Assembly (NCBI RefSeq): GCF_007828045.1
Contig: NZ_VITN01000025.1
Span: 26,877 to 90,876 of the forward strand
From: Nitrospirillum amazonense
GTDB taxonomy: Bacteria; Pseudomonadota; Alphaproteobacteria; Azospirillales; Azospirillaceae
DNA: 64,000 nucleotides
Reading direction: 5' to 3'
A program made the position numbers and the translations under genes. The notes beneath the pieces are model-generated. The model worked only from the letters and a program-made list of their open reading frames with translations, was not told where the DNA came from and made no database searches. Shown in pieces: positions 45,031 to 55,300 of the stretch. Within the stretch, counting starts at the first letter, position 1; every line of letters begins with the position of its first letter.

Positions 45031-45861
45031 TCAGGCCAGCTTAGGCATGGCCTGCGACAGGCGGCCGCCCACGCGCACTGCCTCGGCCCGCAGGGCCAGG
45101 CCGGTGCGGTCGTCCGTTTTCACGAACACGCCGCAGACGCTGACGGTGGCGTCGTTCTCCGCCGGGGTCAGGCGGTCGGTCGGCAGCTTGCGCGTCAGGC
45201 GCAGCACCGCCGCCTCCTTCTTCATGCCGATGACGCTGTCATAGTCGCCGCACATGCCGGCGTCGGTCTGATAGGCGGTGCGGCCGTTCAGGATCTGGGT
45301 GTCGGCCGTGGGCGTGTGGGTGTGGGTACCCACCACCAGGGTAACCCGGCCGTCGCAGAAATGGCCCATGGCCATCTTCTCCGACGAGGCCTCGCCATGC
45401 ACGTCGATGACGATGGCGTCCGCCGCGTTGGGGCCCAGGCGATAGGTGCGCAGCACCTTCTCCACCGCGGCGAAGGGGTCGTCCAGGGCGTCCATGAACA
45501 GGCGGGCCATGACGTTGACCACCAGCACCTTGCGCCGGCCGTCACGGGTGGGCAGCAGCGAGGCGCCGCGACCCGGCGTGCCCTCCGGGTAATTCAAGGG
45601 GCGCAGCACGTTGGGCAGGCGGTCGATCTGCCCCACCAGTTCCTTCTGGTCCCAGACGTGGTTGCCGGTGGTCAGGCAGTCGACGCCGGCGGCGAAGAAC
45701 TCCTGCGCGATCTTCTCGGTGATGCCGAAGCCGCCGGCCGCGTTCTCGCCGTTCACGATGACGAAGTCCAGCGCCAGCGCCTTGCGCAGGTCCGGCAGGT
45801 GCCGCAACACGCCGTCACGGCCGCTGCGGCCCACCACGTCACCCAGGAACAACAGACGCAT
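45031..45861 (-). CDS. ymdB: YmdB-type metallophosphoesterase (TIGR00282 family)
   Basis: A 276-residue calcineurin-like phosphoesterase. Metal ligands appear in LFLGDVVGRSGRDGV, IVNGENAAGGFGI, TTGNHVWDQ, DVHGEASSEKMAMGHFCDGR and VVGTHTHTPTADTQIL. Characterised homologues have 2',3'-cyclic nucleotide phosphodiesterase activity and influence biofilm and RNA metabolism. The alphaproteobacterial role is not established. It is 23 bp downstream of the 5-formyl-THF cyclo-ligase gene. Confidence 0.93.
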   Translation of the reverse strand: MRLLFLGDVVGRSGRDGVLRHLPDLRKALALDFVIVNGENAAGGFGITEKIAQEFFAAGVDCLTTGNHVWDQKELVGQIDRLPNVLRPLNYPEGTPGRGASLLPTRDGRRKVLVVNVMARLFMDALDDPFAAVEKVLRTYRLGPNAADAIVIDVHGEASSEKMAMGHFCDGRVTLVVGTHTHTPTADTQILNGRTAYQTDAGMCGDYDSVIGMKKEAAVLRLTRKLPTDRLTPAENDATVSVCGVFVKTDDRTGLALRAEAVRVGGRLSQAMPKLA

Positions 45862-45884
45862 GACTTCCTCAACCCCGAAAGCGG

Positions 45885-46592
45885 TCAGCGCTTGCGCCGC
45901 TGCCCGGCCCGAACGGCGTAGCGCTCGGTGACGATCCAATCCAAGCCCTGGTCATGCGCGTCGCAGGGCACCTTGTCCAGTTCCTGGTCGGCGAAGGCGA
46001 TGCCCACCGCCTGGATGGCATGCTCGCGCCGCAGCAGCGCCAGGGTACGGTCGTAGAAGCCGGCGCCATAGCCCAGGCGCCGCCCCCGGCGGTCAAAGGC
46101 CAGCAGGGGCACCAGCACCACGTCGGGCACCACGGCGCCACCGCCGGGTGCCGCCTCTTCCATCGGCGCCGGCACGCCCATCACGTCGGGCGACAGCAGG
46201 GTGCCGGGCAGCCAGCGGCGGAACAGCAGGGGCTGGCCCTTGGCCTGGCACACGGGCAGCGCCGCCTTCACCCCGGCCGCGACCACCCGGTGCATGAGCG
46301 GGCGGGGATCGATCTCATCCCCCACGGGCCAGTAGAAGGCGATGGTAAGGCCCACGGGGGCCAAGCCGTCGGTGATCCGGGGCAGCGCGCCCAGGAAATT
46401 GTCGGCCAGCGCCTTGGATGCCGCGGCGCGGTCCAGCTCCAGCTCCGCGCGCACCCGGCGGGCCGAGACCCGCACCGCCTTCTTGGCGGCGCGCGCCGCC
46501 TCCTCCGTCAGCAGGGCCGCCGGGCCCGTGGCCGATGTAGCGGCACCAGGGTCCAGGGAAACGTCGTGGGTACGGGAGGATGCGGCGGTCAC
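45885..46592 (-). CDS. fau: 5-formyltetrahydrofolate cyclo-ligase
   Basis: A 235-residue enzyme (YgfA/MTHFS) converting 5-formyl-THF to 5,10-methenyl-THF with ATP. It shows an N-terminal Arg/Lys-rich helix (AARAAKKAVRVSARRVRAEL), FYWPVGDEIDPRPLM, and the ATP/substrate motif VPLLAFDRRGRRLGYGAGFY, DRTLALL with the usual GxGxGxYD-like loop. The start is probably GTG at 46592. It is next to the 6S RNA candidate, the classic neighbour of this gene in proteobacteria. Confidence 0.92.
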   Translation of the reverse strand: MTAASSRTHDVSLDPGAATSATGPAALLTEEAARAAKKAVRVSARRVRAELELDRAAASKALADNFLGALPRITDGLAPVGLTIAFYWPVGDEIDPRPLMHRVVAAGVKAALPVCQAKGQPLLFRRWLPGTLLSPDVMGVPAPMEEAAPGGGAVVPDVVLVPLLAFDRRGRRLGYGAGFYDRTLALLRREHAIQAVGIAFADQELDKVPCDAHDQGLDWIVTERYAVRAGQRRKR

Positions 46593-46676
46593 GGGCGGAT
46601 AAGGTCCCTCGAAGGACAGGCCCCGGCATCATTCATGCGGGGCGGGAGGGGGAAAGGGGTCTGGAAGGAGCCGCGA

Positions 46677-46790
46677 CGGCCGATGGACAAGCGTATCCTC
46701 CACGGCCTGCCAAGGCAGGTGGGAGCCATATGTCCGACACCACGGCGTCGGCAGGGACAGCCCCCTAGAGGATTGGGTATCGGCCCTGGG
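46677..46790 (-). ncRNA. ssrS: Probable 6S RNA (ssrS)
   Basis: Between zapA and the folate ligase gene, the canonical ssrS position, the reverse strand folds into a long closed structure. The outer stem is GGCCGAT with ATCGGCC, the next ATCCTC with GAGGAT. An open bubble follows, whose 3' side carries a small hairpin CTGCC-TT-GGCAG, then a terminal arm with GGGGGCT/GGCTCCC and CCGAC/GTCGG. This is the 6S layout that mimics an open promoter for sigma-70 RNA polymerase. The predicted length (about 115 nt) is short for 6S, so the ends may extend farther. Confidence 0.55.
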
Positions 46791-46837
46791 GATAAAGCAT
46801 CCTGTCGAACCGCGCAGCCCCGTTCCAGAAAGCTAAT

Positions 46838-47188
46838 TTAGGAGCGATCAAGCCGCGCCGCAATGTCTTCGATGCGTTTGGCCAGGCTATCGACCGCCGC
46901 GATGACGCTATCGTCCTCTGCGCGGGGCGCAGGGGTCGCCTCCGGCGCCGGGGCCGGGACGGGACGCCTCGGGCCCCCCAGCTCGGCCCGCAGGTCGAAA
47001 ATCTCATCCGCCAGCATGAGGGCGGTCAGCACCAGCAGCTGCGTCTCGCTGCCGCCGGAGGCGTCATGCGCCACCTCGCGCAGGCGGGCATCGACATAGG
47101 AGCCAAGCTCGCGCAGGCGCTGTTCCTGGCCATCGTCGCAGGCCAGGCCATAGGGGCGTCCATTCAGGATGATGTCCACGCGGGCCAT
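46838..47188 (-). CDS. zapA: Cell division protein ZapA
   Basis: A 116-residue FtsZ-associated protein. The N-terminal ZapA domain (VDIILNGRPYGLACDDGQEQ, RLRELGSYVDARLREVAHDA, LLVLTALMLADEIFDLRAEL) is followed by a Pro/Ala-rich tail and a short coiled coil. It bundles FtsZ filaments at the division site. It lies 7 bp downstream of the small coiled-coil gene, as is common in alphaproteobacteria, and upstream of the 6S candidate. Confidence 0.93.
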   Translation of the reverse strand: MARVDIILNGRPYGLACDDGQEQRLRELGSYVDARLREVAHDASGGSETQLLVLTALMLADEIFDLRAELGGPRRPVPAPAPEATPAPRAEDDSVIAAVDSLAKRIEDIAARLDRS

Positions 47189-47195
47189 CTTCTAA

Positions 47196-47453
47196 TCAGT
47201 CCTCCAGCACCGCACGCAACTGGCCGATGGTCCGGTCCAGCCGCTCCGACAAGGCCGCGGTCGCGGCCTTGGCACCCTGCTCCCGCCCTTCCGCCGCCGC
47301 CAGCGCCCGTTCCAGCTGGGCGATGCGGGCCTTGGCCGTCTCATCCACGTCGCCGGCAACAGCCGCGGGCCGCGCCAGCCGTCGTTCCAGCGCCCCGTCC
47401 AGCACAAGGACGGCGGCATCCAGACGTTCCAGCGCGGTCTTCAGTCGTTCCAT
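47196..47453 (-). CDS. Small coiled-coil protein upstream of zapA (DUF4164-like)
   Basis: An 85-residue, almost entirely helical protein: MERLKTALERLDAAVLVLDG, ALERRL, ARIAQLERALAAAEGREQGA and ALSERLDRTIGQLRAVLED, with clear heptads. It has the size and position of the alphaproteobacterial DUF4164 proteins that precede zapA and may act with it as a divisome partner. There is no membrane segment. Confidence 0.8.
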   Translation of the reverse strand: MERLKTALERLDAAVLVLDGALERRLARPAAVAGDVDETAKARIAQLERALAAAEGREQGAKAATAALSERLDRTIGQLRAVLED

Positions 47454-47940
47454 GGGACGAGACGGGTCCGATAGCCAATGGAAGGGAGGTCGGGTGCAAA
47501 TAAGATGGATAAGCTCTGGCGTCGAATAAAGAAAGAAAGCCGTCGGGACCAGCGAAAAAACCGCGCGGACAGGCGATTAGGCGCCGGCGCGCGGGCGACC
47601 GGACCACGAATGGGGAAGCCCGGCGGGAAAGGCCCGCCGGATACAGGCGTTAACGCCGGCCGCGCTTGCAGTTTTCGGAGGGCACCGGACCTTGACGCGG
47701 CAGGCGGTGGCGGTCATGGTGCCGCCCGCCCCTCGCGCCTGGACTGTGCGCGCACGACGCCCTTAAAGAAGGCGGTGCGGCGGCGCAACTCATCGGGAGC
47801 GTCGGGCCCTGGATCGTCTCCCGGGAATGCCTTCCCGTGGCGGCTTTCCCGGCCGAATCCGCCGGAACGGAGCCCCAGCGGCTGCCCCCTTTCCGGCCTT
47901 CTGAGCACAGCGCATCCGCTTGATGAAAGGCCCTCTGCCC
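47454..47940. other. Divergent control region between the zapA unit and tkt
   Basis: 487 bp with promoters for both directions but no gene. One perfect hairpin (CCGGCGGG-AAAGG-CCCGCCGG, 47620-47640) lies in the middle, without a T tract. Frames that cross the region look non-coding. Confidence 0.5.
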
Positions 47941-49956
47941 ATGTCGTCCCAGCCCGCAACCGGAGATGTCGTCGGGGGCGTTCCCCATAAGGATCTCGCC
48001 ACCGCCATCCGCGTCCTGGCCATGGACGCCGTGGAAGCGGCCAAATCGGGCCATCCCGGCATGCCCATGGGCATGGCCGATGTCGCCACCGTGCTGTTCA
48101 CCCAGTTCCTGAAGTTCGATCCCAAGCGCCCCGACTGGGCCGACCGCGACCGCTTCGTGCTGTCGGCCGGCCATGGCTCCATGCTGATCTACGCGCTGCT
48201 CTACCTCACGGGGTATGAGGACATCGACCTGGAGCAGATCAAGAAGTTCCGCCAGCTGGGCGCCCGCACCGCCGGCCACCCGGAATACGGCATGGCCCGC
48301 GGCATCGAGATGACCACGGGCCCGCTGGGCCAGGGCATCGCCACCGCCGTGGGCATGGCCCTGGCGGAGCGTCACCTGAACGCCCGCTTCGGCAACGCCC
48401 TGGTCGACCACCACACCTATGTCATCGCCGGTGACGGCTGCCTGCAGGAAGGTGTGAGCCATGAGGCCGCCTCGCTGGCCGGCCACCTGGGCCTGGACCG
48501 CCTGATCGTCCTGTGGGACGACAACAGCATCTCCATCGACGGCCCCACCAACCTGTCCCTGTCCGAGGACGTGAAGGCCCGCTTCGTCGCCTATGGCTGG
48601 GACGTGCAGGCCGTGGACGGCCATGACCCGGCGGCCGTGGCCGCGGCCATCGCCCAGGCCAAGACCACCAGCACCCCGTCGCTGATCGCCTGCCGCACCA
48701 CCATCGGCCTGGGCGCCCCGACCAAGGCCGGCAAGAACTCCAGCCACGGCTCGCCCCTGGGTGCGGCCGAGATCGCCGGCGCCCGCGCCGCCTACGGCTG
48801 GGAGCATGGCCCCTTCGAGATCCCGGCCCCCATCCTGGACGCCTGGCGCCAGTACGGCGCCCGGGGCGCCGCCGCCGCCGGCGCCTGGGACCAGCGCCTG
48901 GCCGCCGCCGACAACAGCCTGGGCACCGCCTTCAAGGCCGCCCAGTCGGGTGACGCGCCGGCCGAGTTGGACGCCGTGATCACCGCCTTCAAGCGCGCCA
49001 CGACGGAGGCCCGCCCCAGCGTGGCCACCCGCCAGGCCTCAGGCAACGTGCTGGATGCCATCTTCGACGTGGTGCCGGAACTGATGAGCGGTTCCGCCGA
49101 CCTGACCGGGTCCAACAACACCCGCACCAAGGGCGTCGTCAGCCTGCAGCGCGACAAGTACGAGGGCCGCTACATCCACTACGGCGTGCGTGAACACGCC
49201 ATGGCCGCCGCCATGAACGGCATGGCCCTGCACGGCGGTGTGATCCCGCTGAGCGGCACCTTCCTGTGCTTCGCCGACTACAGCCGCCCGGCCATCCGCC
49301 TGGGCGCGCTGATGAAGCAGCGGGTGGTGCATGTCATGACCCATGACAGCATCGGCCTGGGCGAGGACGGCCCCACCCATCAGCCGGTGGAGCATATGGC
49401 CGCCTTGCGCGCCATCCCCAACCTGCTGGTCTTCCGCCCCGCCGACCAAGTGGAGACGGCGGAGTGCTGGCAGTTGGCGCTGCGGTCCAAGACCCGTCCG
49501 TCGGTCCTGGCGCTGACCCGCCAGAACCTGGCCACCCTGCGGGTCGAGCACACGGACGAGAACCTGGCCGCCAAGGGCGCCTATATCCTGCGCGAGGCTG
49601 ACAGCGGCCCCGCGAAGGTGGTCCTGCTGGCCACCGGCTCGGAAGTGGAGATCGCCGTGCAGGCCCGCGACGTGCTGCAGGCCGAGGGTGTCCCCACCCG
49701 CGTCGTCTCCATGCCGAGCTGGGAGCTGTTCGTCGAGCAGGGTGAGGGCTACCAGGCCCAGGTGCTGGGCGGTGACGACGTGGTCCGCGTCGGCGTCGAG
49801 GCCATGGTGCGCATGGGCTGGGACCGCTGGATCGGCCCCAAGGGCGGCTTCGTCGGCATGCCCGGCTTCGGCGAGTCGGGCCCGTACAAGGAGCTGTACG
49901 CCCACTTCGGCATCACCGTCGACGGCGTGGTCGCGGCCGCCAAGGCCCGCCTCTGA
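47941..49956 (+). CDS. tkt: Transketolase
   Basis: A 671-residue thiamine-diphosphate enzyme of the pentose phosphate (and, where present, Calvin) pathway. It shows [40 protein letters not shown], the ThDP motif [20 protein letters not shown] and [10 protein letters not shown], then [36 protein letters not shown] and the C-terminal [17 protein letters not shown]. The ATG at 47941 has AAAGG about 10 bases upstream; a TTG and an ATG slightly upstream are less likely. It heads the central-carbon gene group tkt-gap-aldolase. Confidence 0.96.
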   Translation: MSSQPATGDVVGGVPHKDLATAIRVLAMDAVEAAKSGHPGMPMGMADVATVLFTQFLKFDPKRPDWADRDRFVLSAGHGSMLIYALLYLTGYEDIDLEQIKKFRQLGARTAGHPEYGMARGIEMTTGPLGQGIATAVGMALAERHLNARFGNALVDHHTYVIAGDGCLQEGVSHEAASLAGHLGLDRLIVLWDDNSISIDGPTNLSLSEDVKARFVAYGWDVQAVDGHDPAAVAAAIAQAKTTSTPSLIACRTTIGLGAPTKAGKNSSHGSPLGAAEIAGARAAYGWEHGPFEIPAPILDAWRQYGARGAAAAGAWDQRLAAADNSLGTAFKAAQSGDAPAELDAVITAFKRATTEARPSVATRQASGNVLDAIFDVVPELMSGSADLTGSNNTRTKGVVSLQRDKYEGRYIHYGVREHAMAAAMNGMALHGGVIPLSGTFLCFADYSRPAIRLGALMKQRVVHVMTHDSIGLGEDGPTHQPVEHMAALRAIPNLLVFRPADQVETAECWQLALRSKTRPSVLALTRQNLATLRVEHTDENLAAKGAYILREADSGPAKVVLLATGSEVEIAVQARDVLQAEGVPTRVVSMPSWELFVEQGEGYQAQVLGGDDVVRVGVEAMVRMGWDRWIGPKGGFVGMPGFGESGPYKELYAHFGITVDGVVAAAKARL

Positions 49957-50320
49957 GTGATACCGGCGGCATGAGGTATGACTCATGCCGCTTAGGCCGC
50001 GACTGCGGCCGCCGGAGCGAGCACCGCAGGGCGGAGCGAGGAAGCCAAGCCAGCGGATGCTGGCGCCCGGCACCTGAGGGCGGCATTTGAGCGGTCACGA
50101 TCAAATGCCGTTAGTATGAGTACCCAAGGTGGGGGCGCCCGGCCATCCCGGCCCGGGTCCCCGCTTTGACACGAGCGTCCGGATGAGACGTCCCACTATG
50201 GTAGGCCTGCCATGCAAGCCCCATAGCGCCTAAAACGATGGCGTGGCGTTTACCATCTTCAAGGTTTCAGCATAGCCAGCCCGATCCCTCGGGCGGTTCA
50301 ACGATGTCGGAGGAAGACAC
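49957..50320. other. Intergenic region between tkt and gap, with hairpins and repeat copy A
   Basis: It contains a perfect 10-bp hairpin at 49966-49991 (GCGGCATGAG/CTCATGCCGC), then repeat copy A, then another perfect 10-bp hairpin at 50081-50110 (CGGCATTTGA/TCAAATGCCG). The remaining about 200 bp must hold the gap promoter. Such a stack of secondary structure probably ends tkt transcription. Confidence 0.75.
49993..50080 (+). repeat. Dispersed three-hairpin intergenic element, copy A
   Basis: Forward-strand member in sense with tkt. The first hairpin is GGCCGC-GACT-GCGGCC (49995-50010). The central part is GGAGCGAGCACCGCAGGGCG. The third hairpin is CCAGC-GGAT-GCTGG (50050-50063), followed by CGCCCGGCACCTGAGGG. 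Compared with copies B and E, both sides of the third stem have changed together. Confidence 0.88.
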
Positions 50321-51328
50321 ATGGCTGTTCGTGTTGCCATCAACGGGTTCGGGCGCATTGGCCGTCTGGTGCTGCGCGCCATTTACGAGAGCGGCCGCAA
50401 GGACGTCGAGGTGGTCGCCATCAACGACCTGGCCGACGCCAAGACCAACGCCCACCTGCTGAAGTACGACAGCGTGCACGGCCGCTTCCCCGGCACGGTC
50501 GAGGTGGTCGATGGCAACCTGGTGGTCAACGGCCACACGATCAAGGTCGTGCAGGAACGCGACCCGACCAAGCTGCCCTGGGGCGACCTGGACATCGACG
50601 TGGCCATGGAATGCTCGGGCATCTTCACCTCGCGCGAAGGCGCCTCCAAGCACCTGACCGCCGGCGCCAAGAAGGTGCTGATCTCCGCCCCCGGCACGGA
50701 TGAGGACATCACCGTCGTCTACGGCGTGAACCACGACAAGCTGACGGCGGAACACAAGATCGTCTCCAACGCCAGCTGCACCACCAACTGCCTGGCCCCG
50801 GTGGCCTATGTGCTGAACAATGCCATCGGCATCGAGCACGGCTTCATGACCACCATCCACAGCTACACCGGCGACCAGAACACGGTCGATACGATGCACA
50901 AGGACCTGCATCGCGCCCGCGCCGCCGCCCTGAACATCATCCCGACCTCCACCGGCGCCGCCAAGGCCGTCGGCAAGGTGCTGCCGGAGTTGAAGGGCAA
51001 GCTGGACGGCACCTCGCTGCGCGTCCCCACCCCCAACGTCTCGGTCGTGGACTTCAAGTTCGTGGCCAAGAAGGCCACCTCGGTCGAGGAAGTCTCGGCC
51101 GCCATCAAGGCCGCCGCCGAGGGCCCGCTGAAGGGCATCCTGGGCGTCTATGCCGAGCCGCTGGTGTCCACCGACTTCAACCACGACCCGCACTCGTCCA
51201 TCTTCGCGCTGAACGAGACCAAGGTCATCGACGGCACCTTCGTGCGTATCATGACCTGGTACGATAACGAGTGGGGCTTCTCCAACCGCATGAGCGACAC
51301 GGCCGTCGCCCTGCACAAGGTTGGCTGA
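50321..51328 (+). CDS. gap: Glyceraldehyde-3-phosphate dehydrogenase, type I
   Basis: A 335-residue NAD-dependent enzyme of glycolysis and gluconeogenesis. It shows [20 protein letters not shown], a catalytic-Cys motif [29 protein letters not shown], the S-loop region [20 protein letters not shown] and [12 protein letters not shown] at the C-terminus. GGAGGA precedes the ATG. It is followed by an intrinsic terminator. The usual pgk gene does not follow. Confidence 0.97.
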   Translation: MAVRVAINGFGRIGRLVLRAIYESGRKDVEVVAINDLADAKTNAHLLKYDSVHGRFPGTVEVVDGNLVVNGHTIKVVQERDPTKLPWGDLDIDVAMECSGIFTSREGASKHLTAGAKKVLISAPGTDEDITVVYGVNHDKLTAEHKIVSNASCTTNCLAPVAYVLNNAIGIEHGFMTTIHSYTGDQNTVDTMHKDLHRARAAALNIIPTSTGAAKAVGKVLPELKGKLDGTSLRVPTPNVSVVDFKFVAKKATSVEEVSAAIKAAAEGPLKGILGVYAEPLVSTDFNHDPHSSIFALNETKVIDGTFVRIMTWYDNEWGFSNRMSDTAVALHKVG

Positions 51329-51353
51329 TCCCGACTGGGGTCGCGTAGGATGA

Positions 51354-51386
51354 AGGGCGCTGCGGCCATGCCGCGGCGCCCTTTTT
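51354..51386 (+). terminator. gap terminator
   Basis: AGGGCGC-T-GCGGC with GCCGC-G-GCGCCCT and a 3-base loop, followed by TTTTTC. A textbook intrinsic terminator 25 bp after gap. Confidence 0.92.
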
Positions 51387-51405
51387 CTTTCAGGATTGAA
51401 CCGCC

Positions 51406-51813
51406 GTGAGCCGCCCCATCCGTATCCTGTGCCTGGATGACGCCCGCGCCGCCCTGGCGGCGGCCGATGGCGCGCCCGTGCGCCTGGTCAGCGCGCCGGA
51501 CGCCGGTGGGACGCTGGGCGCCGGCGGCTGGCGCGCCCTGCTGGACGCCATCGCGGCGGAGTTCCCGGAGGCCCCCCTGACAGTCGTGCTGGATTGCGGC
51601 GACGCCGCCGGCCATGCCCTGGCCGCCCTGGCGCTGGGCATCCCCGACGTCGCCTTTTCCGGCGACGCGACCGCCGCCGCGCGCCTGGCCGACATCGCCC
51701 GGGCCCGGGGCGCCCACCTGCACCCGGCGGACGGGGCCGAAGCCCTGGACCTGCGGCTGCGGGGCCGGCGCGACCCGGTGGCGGCCTGCCGAGCGTGGTT
51801 GACGCAGCCCTAA
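51406..51813 (+). CDS. Conserved hypothetical protein, 135 residues
   Basis: It begins with GTG at 51406 (MSRPIRILCLDDARAALAAA) and is Ala/Gly-rich with alternating beta and helix segments (LTVVLDCGDAAGHALAALAL, GIPDVAFSGDATAAARLADI), suggesting a small Rossmann-like or TIM-barrel-like fragment. No catalytic motif is apparent and I do not recognise the family. It lies just after the gap terminator and before the propeller-GGDEF gene. It may be a conserved companion of the glycolytic genes in this group. Confidence 0.6.
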   Translation: MSRPIRILCLDDARAALAAADGAPVRLVSAPDAGGTLGAGGWRALLDAIAAEFPEAPLTVVLDCGDAAGHALAALALGIPDVAFSGDATAAARLADIARARGAHLHPADGAEALDLRLRGRRDPVAACRAWLTQP

Positions 51814-51841
51814 CATTCACCCCCCAGAACCAAACGACTAT

Positions 51842-51859
51842 TATTGTCATTCGACAATA
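51842..51859. promoter_or_regulatory. Perfect palindrome upstream of the propeller-GGDEF gene
   Basis: TATTGTC-ATTC-GACAATA in an unusually AT-rich stretch. It shares the half-site GACAAT with the MocR region at 27061-27131. A transcription-factor site is plausible. Confidence 0.4.
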
Positions 51860-52043
51860 TTGAACGAATTCACTTCCCGTTAAGTGCCGTCCATTTAAAA
51901 TTAGCGGTAGCGACTCCAGTCTCCATATCGGGGTGCGCCTAGTCATCAACCTGGCGATTCATCGTCAACCGACCTATCCGGAAGGCTTGGCCGCGTGTAC
52001 ATCTAGCGGCGTGGCGGATGATGCCGGGATTTAGGGACCTGTT

Positions 52044-55000
52044 GTGCGGCAATTACGACAAATCCTGACCATTCTCGCGGCGGCGCCCTTGATCCTTGTC
52101 ACCGCCGCCGGCGCGGCGCCTGCGGGGTGGGAGCGGCTGCACGCCACCCTCTTCAGCAGCGTCGGCCGTGAGGCCGGCCTGCCCCACCCCATCGCCATGG
52201 CCCTGGCGCAGGACAGCGACGGCTTCATCTGGGTGGGCACCCAGGGCGGCCTGTCCCGCTATGACGGCTATCGCTTCCGCACCTTCCAGCACCAGGACGG
52301 CGTTGCCGGCAGCCTGCCGGGCAACGTCATCACCGCCCTGGTTCCCGCCGCCGGCGGCCGGCTGTGGGTATCCACCGCCACCGGCACCATCGCGCGCTAC
52401 GATCCCGCCACCGGGCAGTTCCAGGAATTCCCGGAGCCGGCGGGCCTGCCCGCGCGCGGCGGCGTGCTGAGCATGGTCGGTGATGGCGGCGACGGCGTGT
52501 GGGCGGGCACCAACTCGGGGCTGGAACATGTGGATGCCGCTGGCACGGTGACGCGGGAGGCGCACCGCGACGGGGACGCCACCTCCGCCCCCGGCGACCG
52601 CGTTCGCGCCCTGCTGCGCACCAATGACGGCAGCCTGTGGGTCAGCACCGTCACCGGCCTGATGCGCCGGGGCCCCGGCGCCGCCGCCTTCACCCCCATC
52701 CCCCTGATGGACGCCCATGACCAGGCGGTGACGGACGAGGTCGTCGCCCTGACCCAGGACAGCGCCGGACGGGTGTGGTTCGCCACCGTGCGCTCCGGCC
52801 TGGGCCGGGTCCTGCCCGTCTCCGCCTCTGCCTGGGGGCCCGCCCGCCTGGTGCCGGAGGCCAGCCCCCAGGCCCTGGGCGGTCCGCTGGTGTTCTGCCT
52901 GACCGAGGGGCGGCCGGGCGAAATCTGGGTGGGTCGGGTGGCCGGCGGCATCACCATCATCGACGCCGCCACCGGTGCGCTGCGCACCCTGCGTCATAAT
53001 CCCCTGACCCCCACCAGCCTGGGGGACGACAGCGTCCACGCGTTGATGCGCGACCGCACGGGCTTGCTGTGGGCGGCCACCAACGTGGGTGTCAGCCGCA
53101 CCGACCTGCGCGCCGACGCCGTCGACACCCTGCTGCCCGACTCAAGCGCGGGCGGCCTGCCCGACGCGAACGTCCTGGGCATCACCACCACCCCGGACGG
53201 CCGGGCCTGGATGGGCTTCAAGGATCACGGCGCCGCCCTGCTGGATCCGGCCGCCGGCGTGGTCACGCCGCTGCCCCACGTGGCCGACCTGCCGCCGGGT
53301 GGCGTGGTCAGCATCACCGGTGCGCCGGATGGCGGGGTCTGGCTGGGGGCCGGCACGGGGCGCGCCCTGTTCCGCCATGATCCCCCCACCGGCCAGCTGG
53401 TGCAGCATGCCTTCCCCGGCCAGGTGGTCAGCCCGATGATCTATGGCCTGCCGGAGGGCGACGTCCTGTGGTTCGCGGCCGGCCCCCTGGTGCGCTACAC
53501 CCCCGCGACGGGCGAGGCGACGGTGTTCCGGCATAGCCCCGACGACCCGGCCTCGCTGGTCGATGACAGCGTCAACGTCATCCTGCCGGATGGCGCCGGC
53601 GGCCTGTGGGTGGGCACGCGGCGCGGCCTGGACCGCATGGATGGGGCCACCCGTGCCTTCAGCCATTATCTGCACGATCCGGCCGACCCCCACTCCCTAC
53701 CCGGGGGACCTGATCACCACCCTGATGACGGATCGCCATGGCCGGCTATGGCTGGGGACCCTGGGTGGGGGCATCGGCGTGCTGGAGCAACCGGCGGGCC
53801 CGGACCATCCCCGGGGCGTCTTCCGGCGCCTGACCATGGCCGACGGCCTGCCCAACGACAACATCGGAACCCTTCTGATGGACGGCGGCGGCCGGGTGTG
53901 GGCCAGCACGGCCGACGGCCTGGCCGTCATCGATCCCGACACCTGGGCCACCCGGTCATTGGGGCGGGCCGATGGCGTCGCCATCCCGGCCTATTGGATT
54001 CATTCCGGCGCCGCCCTGCCGGACGGCAGCCTGATCTTCGGCGGCGGCGGCGGCGCGACCGTGGTGCATCCCGATCGTTTCAAGCCGAGAACCGAGCGGC
54101 CCCCGGTGGTGGTCACCGCCGTGCGCGTCGCCGGCCGGGCGGTGCCCACCGGCACCATGGCGGCGCCGGCGCCCATCCGCCTGGCCCCGGGCGACCGCAG
54201 CGTGGAGATCTCCTTCGCGGCCCTGGACTACACGGCGCCGGAGGACGTGCGCTACGCCTACACGCTGAGCGGCTTCGACGAGAATTGGACGGAAGCCGAT
54301 GCCACTCAGCGCATGGCCGCCTATACCAACCTGCCGCCGGGCCGCTACACCCTGCTGATCAAGGCGGGCGACCGGGCGGGCGACTGGTCCACCCCGGTCA
54401 AGGTGTCCATCAAGGTGCAACCCGCCTGGTGGCAGACACTGTGGGCCAAACTGGCCGCCGTCGCGCTGGCGCTGGCTGGTGTCGTGGCCCTGGTGCAGGT
54501 CCGCACCGCCTACCTGCGCCGCCGCCGCGCCGTGTTGGAGGAGCAGGTCGCCCGCCAGACCCGGGATCTGCTGGCCGCGAACGAGCGGCTGAAGGACTTG
54601 GCCAACCGCGACCCGCTGACGGAAATCCACAACCGCCGCCATTTCATGGAACTGGCGGAGGCGGCGCTGACCCTGGCCCGGCCGATGGGCACGCCCGCCG
54701 CCCTGTTGATGATGGATATCGACCACTTCAAGCAGGTGAACGACACGCTGGGCCACAGCGCGGGGGACGAGGTGCTGCTGGCCGTGGTGGCCCGCATCCG
54801 CGCCCTGCTGCGCAAGACCGACGTCTTCGCCCGCTTGGGCGGGGAGGAGTTGGCCCTGTTCATGCCGGACGCGGACGAGACGACAGCCCTGGCGGTGGCG
54901 GAGCGGTTGCGCCAGGCCGTGGGTGATACGCCCTATGAAATCGAGGGGGCGGGCGTCATCGCCGTGACGGTCAGCATCGGCGTGGCGGCAGGCGTCCCCA

Positions 55001-55125
55001 CCCTGCCGCTGAAAGAGCTGCTGGACCGGGCGGACCATGGCCTGTACGCCGCCAAGCGGGCCGGCCGCAACCGGGTGGCGGCCGGCCACGCGAAAAACAA
55101 GGGGGCGGGTGGCAACCCGCAATAA
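52044..55125 (+). pseudogene. Exported two-component-regulator-propeller diguanylate cyclase, interrupted by a frameshift
   Basis: Two overlapping frames together encode one protein of about 1,026 residues. Frame 1 (GTG at 52044) gives a signal peptide (ILTILAAAPLILVTAAGAAP) and many propeller blades of the regulator type (DGFIWVGTQGGLSRYDGYRF, GGLWVGTRRGLDRMDG). At 53703-53707 a run of five G puts the downstream part in another frame; with four G it would read DPHSLPGDLITTLMTDRHG. Frame 2 continues with more blades, a Y_Y_Y domain (RYAYTLSGFDENW, YTNLPPGRYTLLIKAGDRAG), a membrane segment (LAAVALALAGVVALVQV), a coiled coil and a GGDEF domain with active site RLGGEELALFMPD. Either a natural frameshift or a sequencing error in the G run. 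Confidence 0.9.
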
Positions 55126-55300
55126 CGCGGCGCGCGGCCCCAGGAAGATCACTAGTCGCCCGCCGCTTTTGGCGGAAATCTGCCATGATCTCGCCCCGAC
55201 CCTGGGGCAGATTGCCAAGCACCCGATGCTGGGATATCAACCCGGCATCACGCGTACAATAAACACAAACACTCAAAACAGACTCGGGGATACCGTAACC

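Noticed and set aside
49957..50080. Repeat copies as simple terminators
   Set aside because: Terminators do not share about 90 bp of sequence order and fixed GACN and GGAT loops across six unrelated loci, and the copies lack T tracts.
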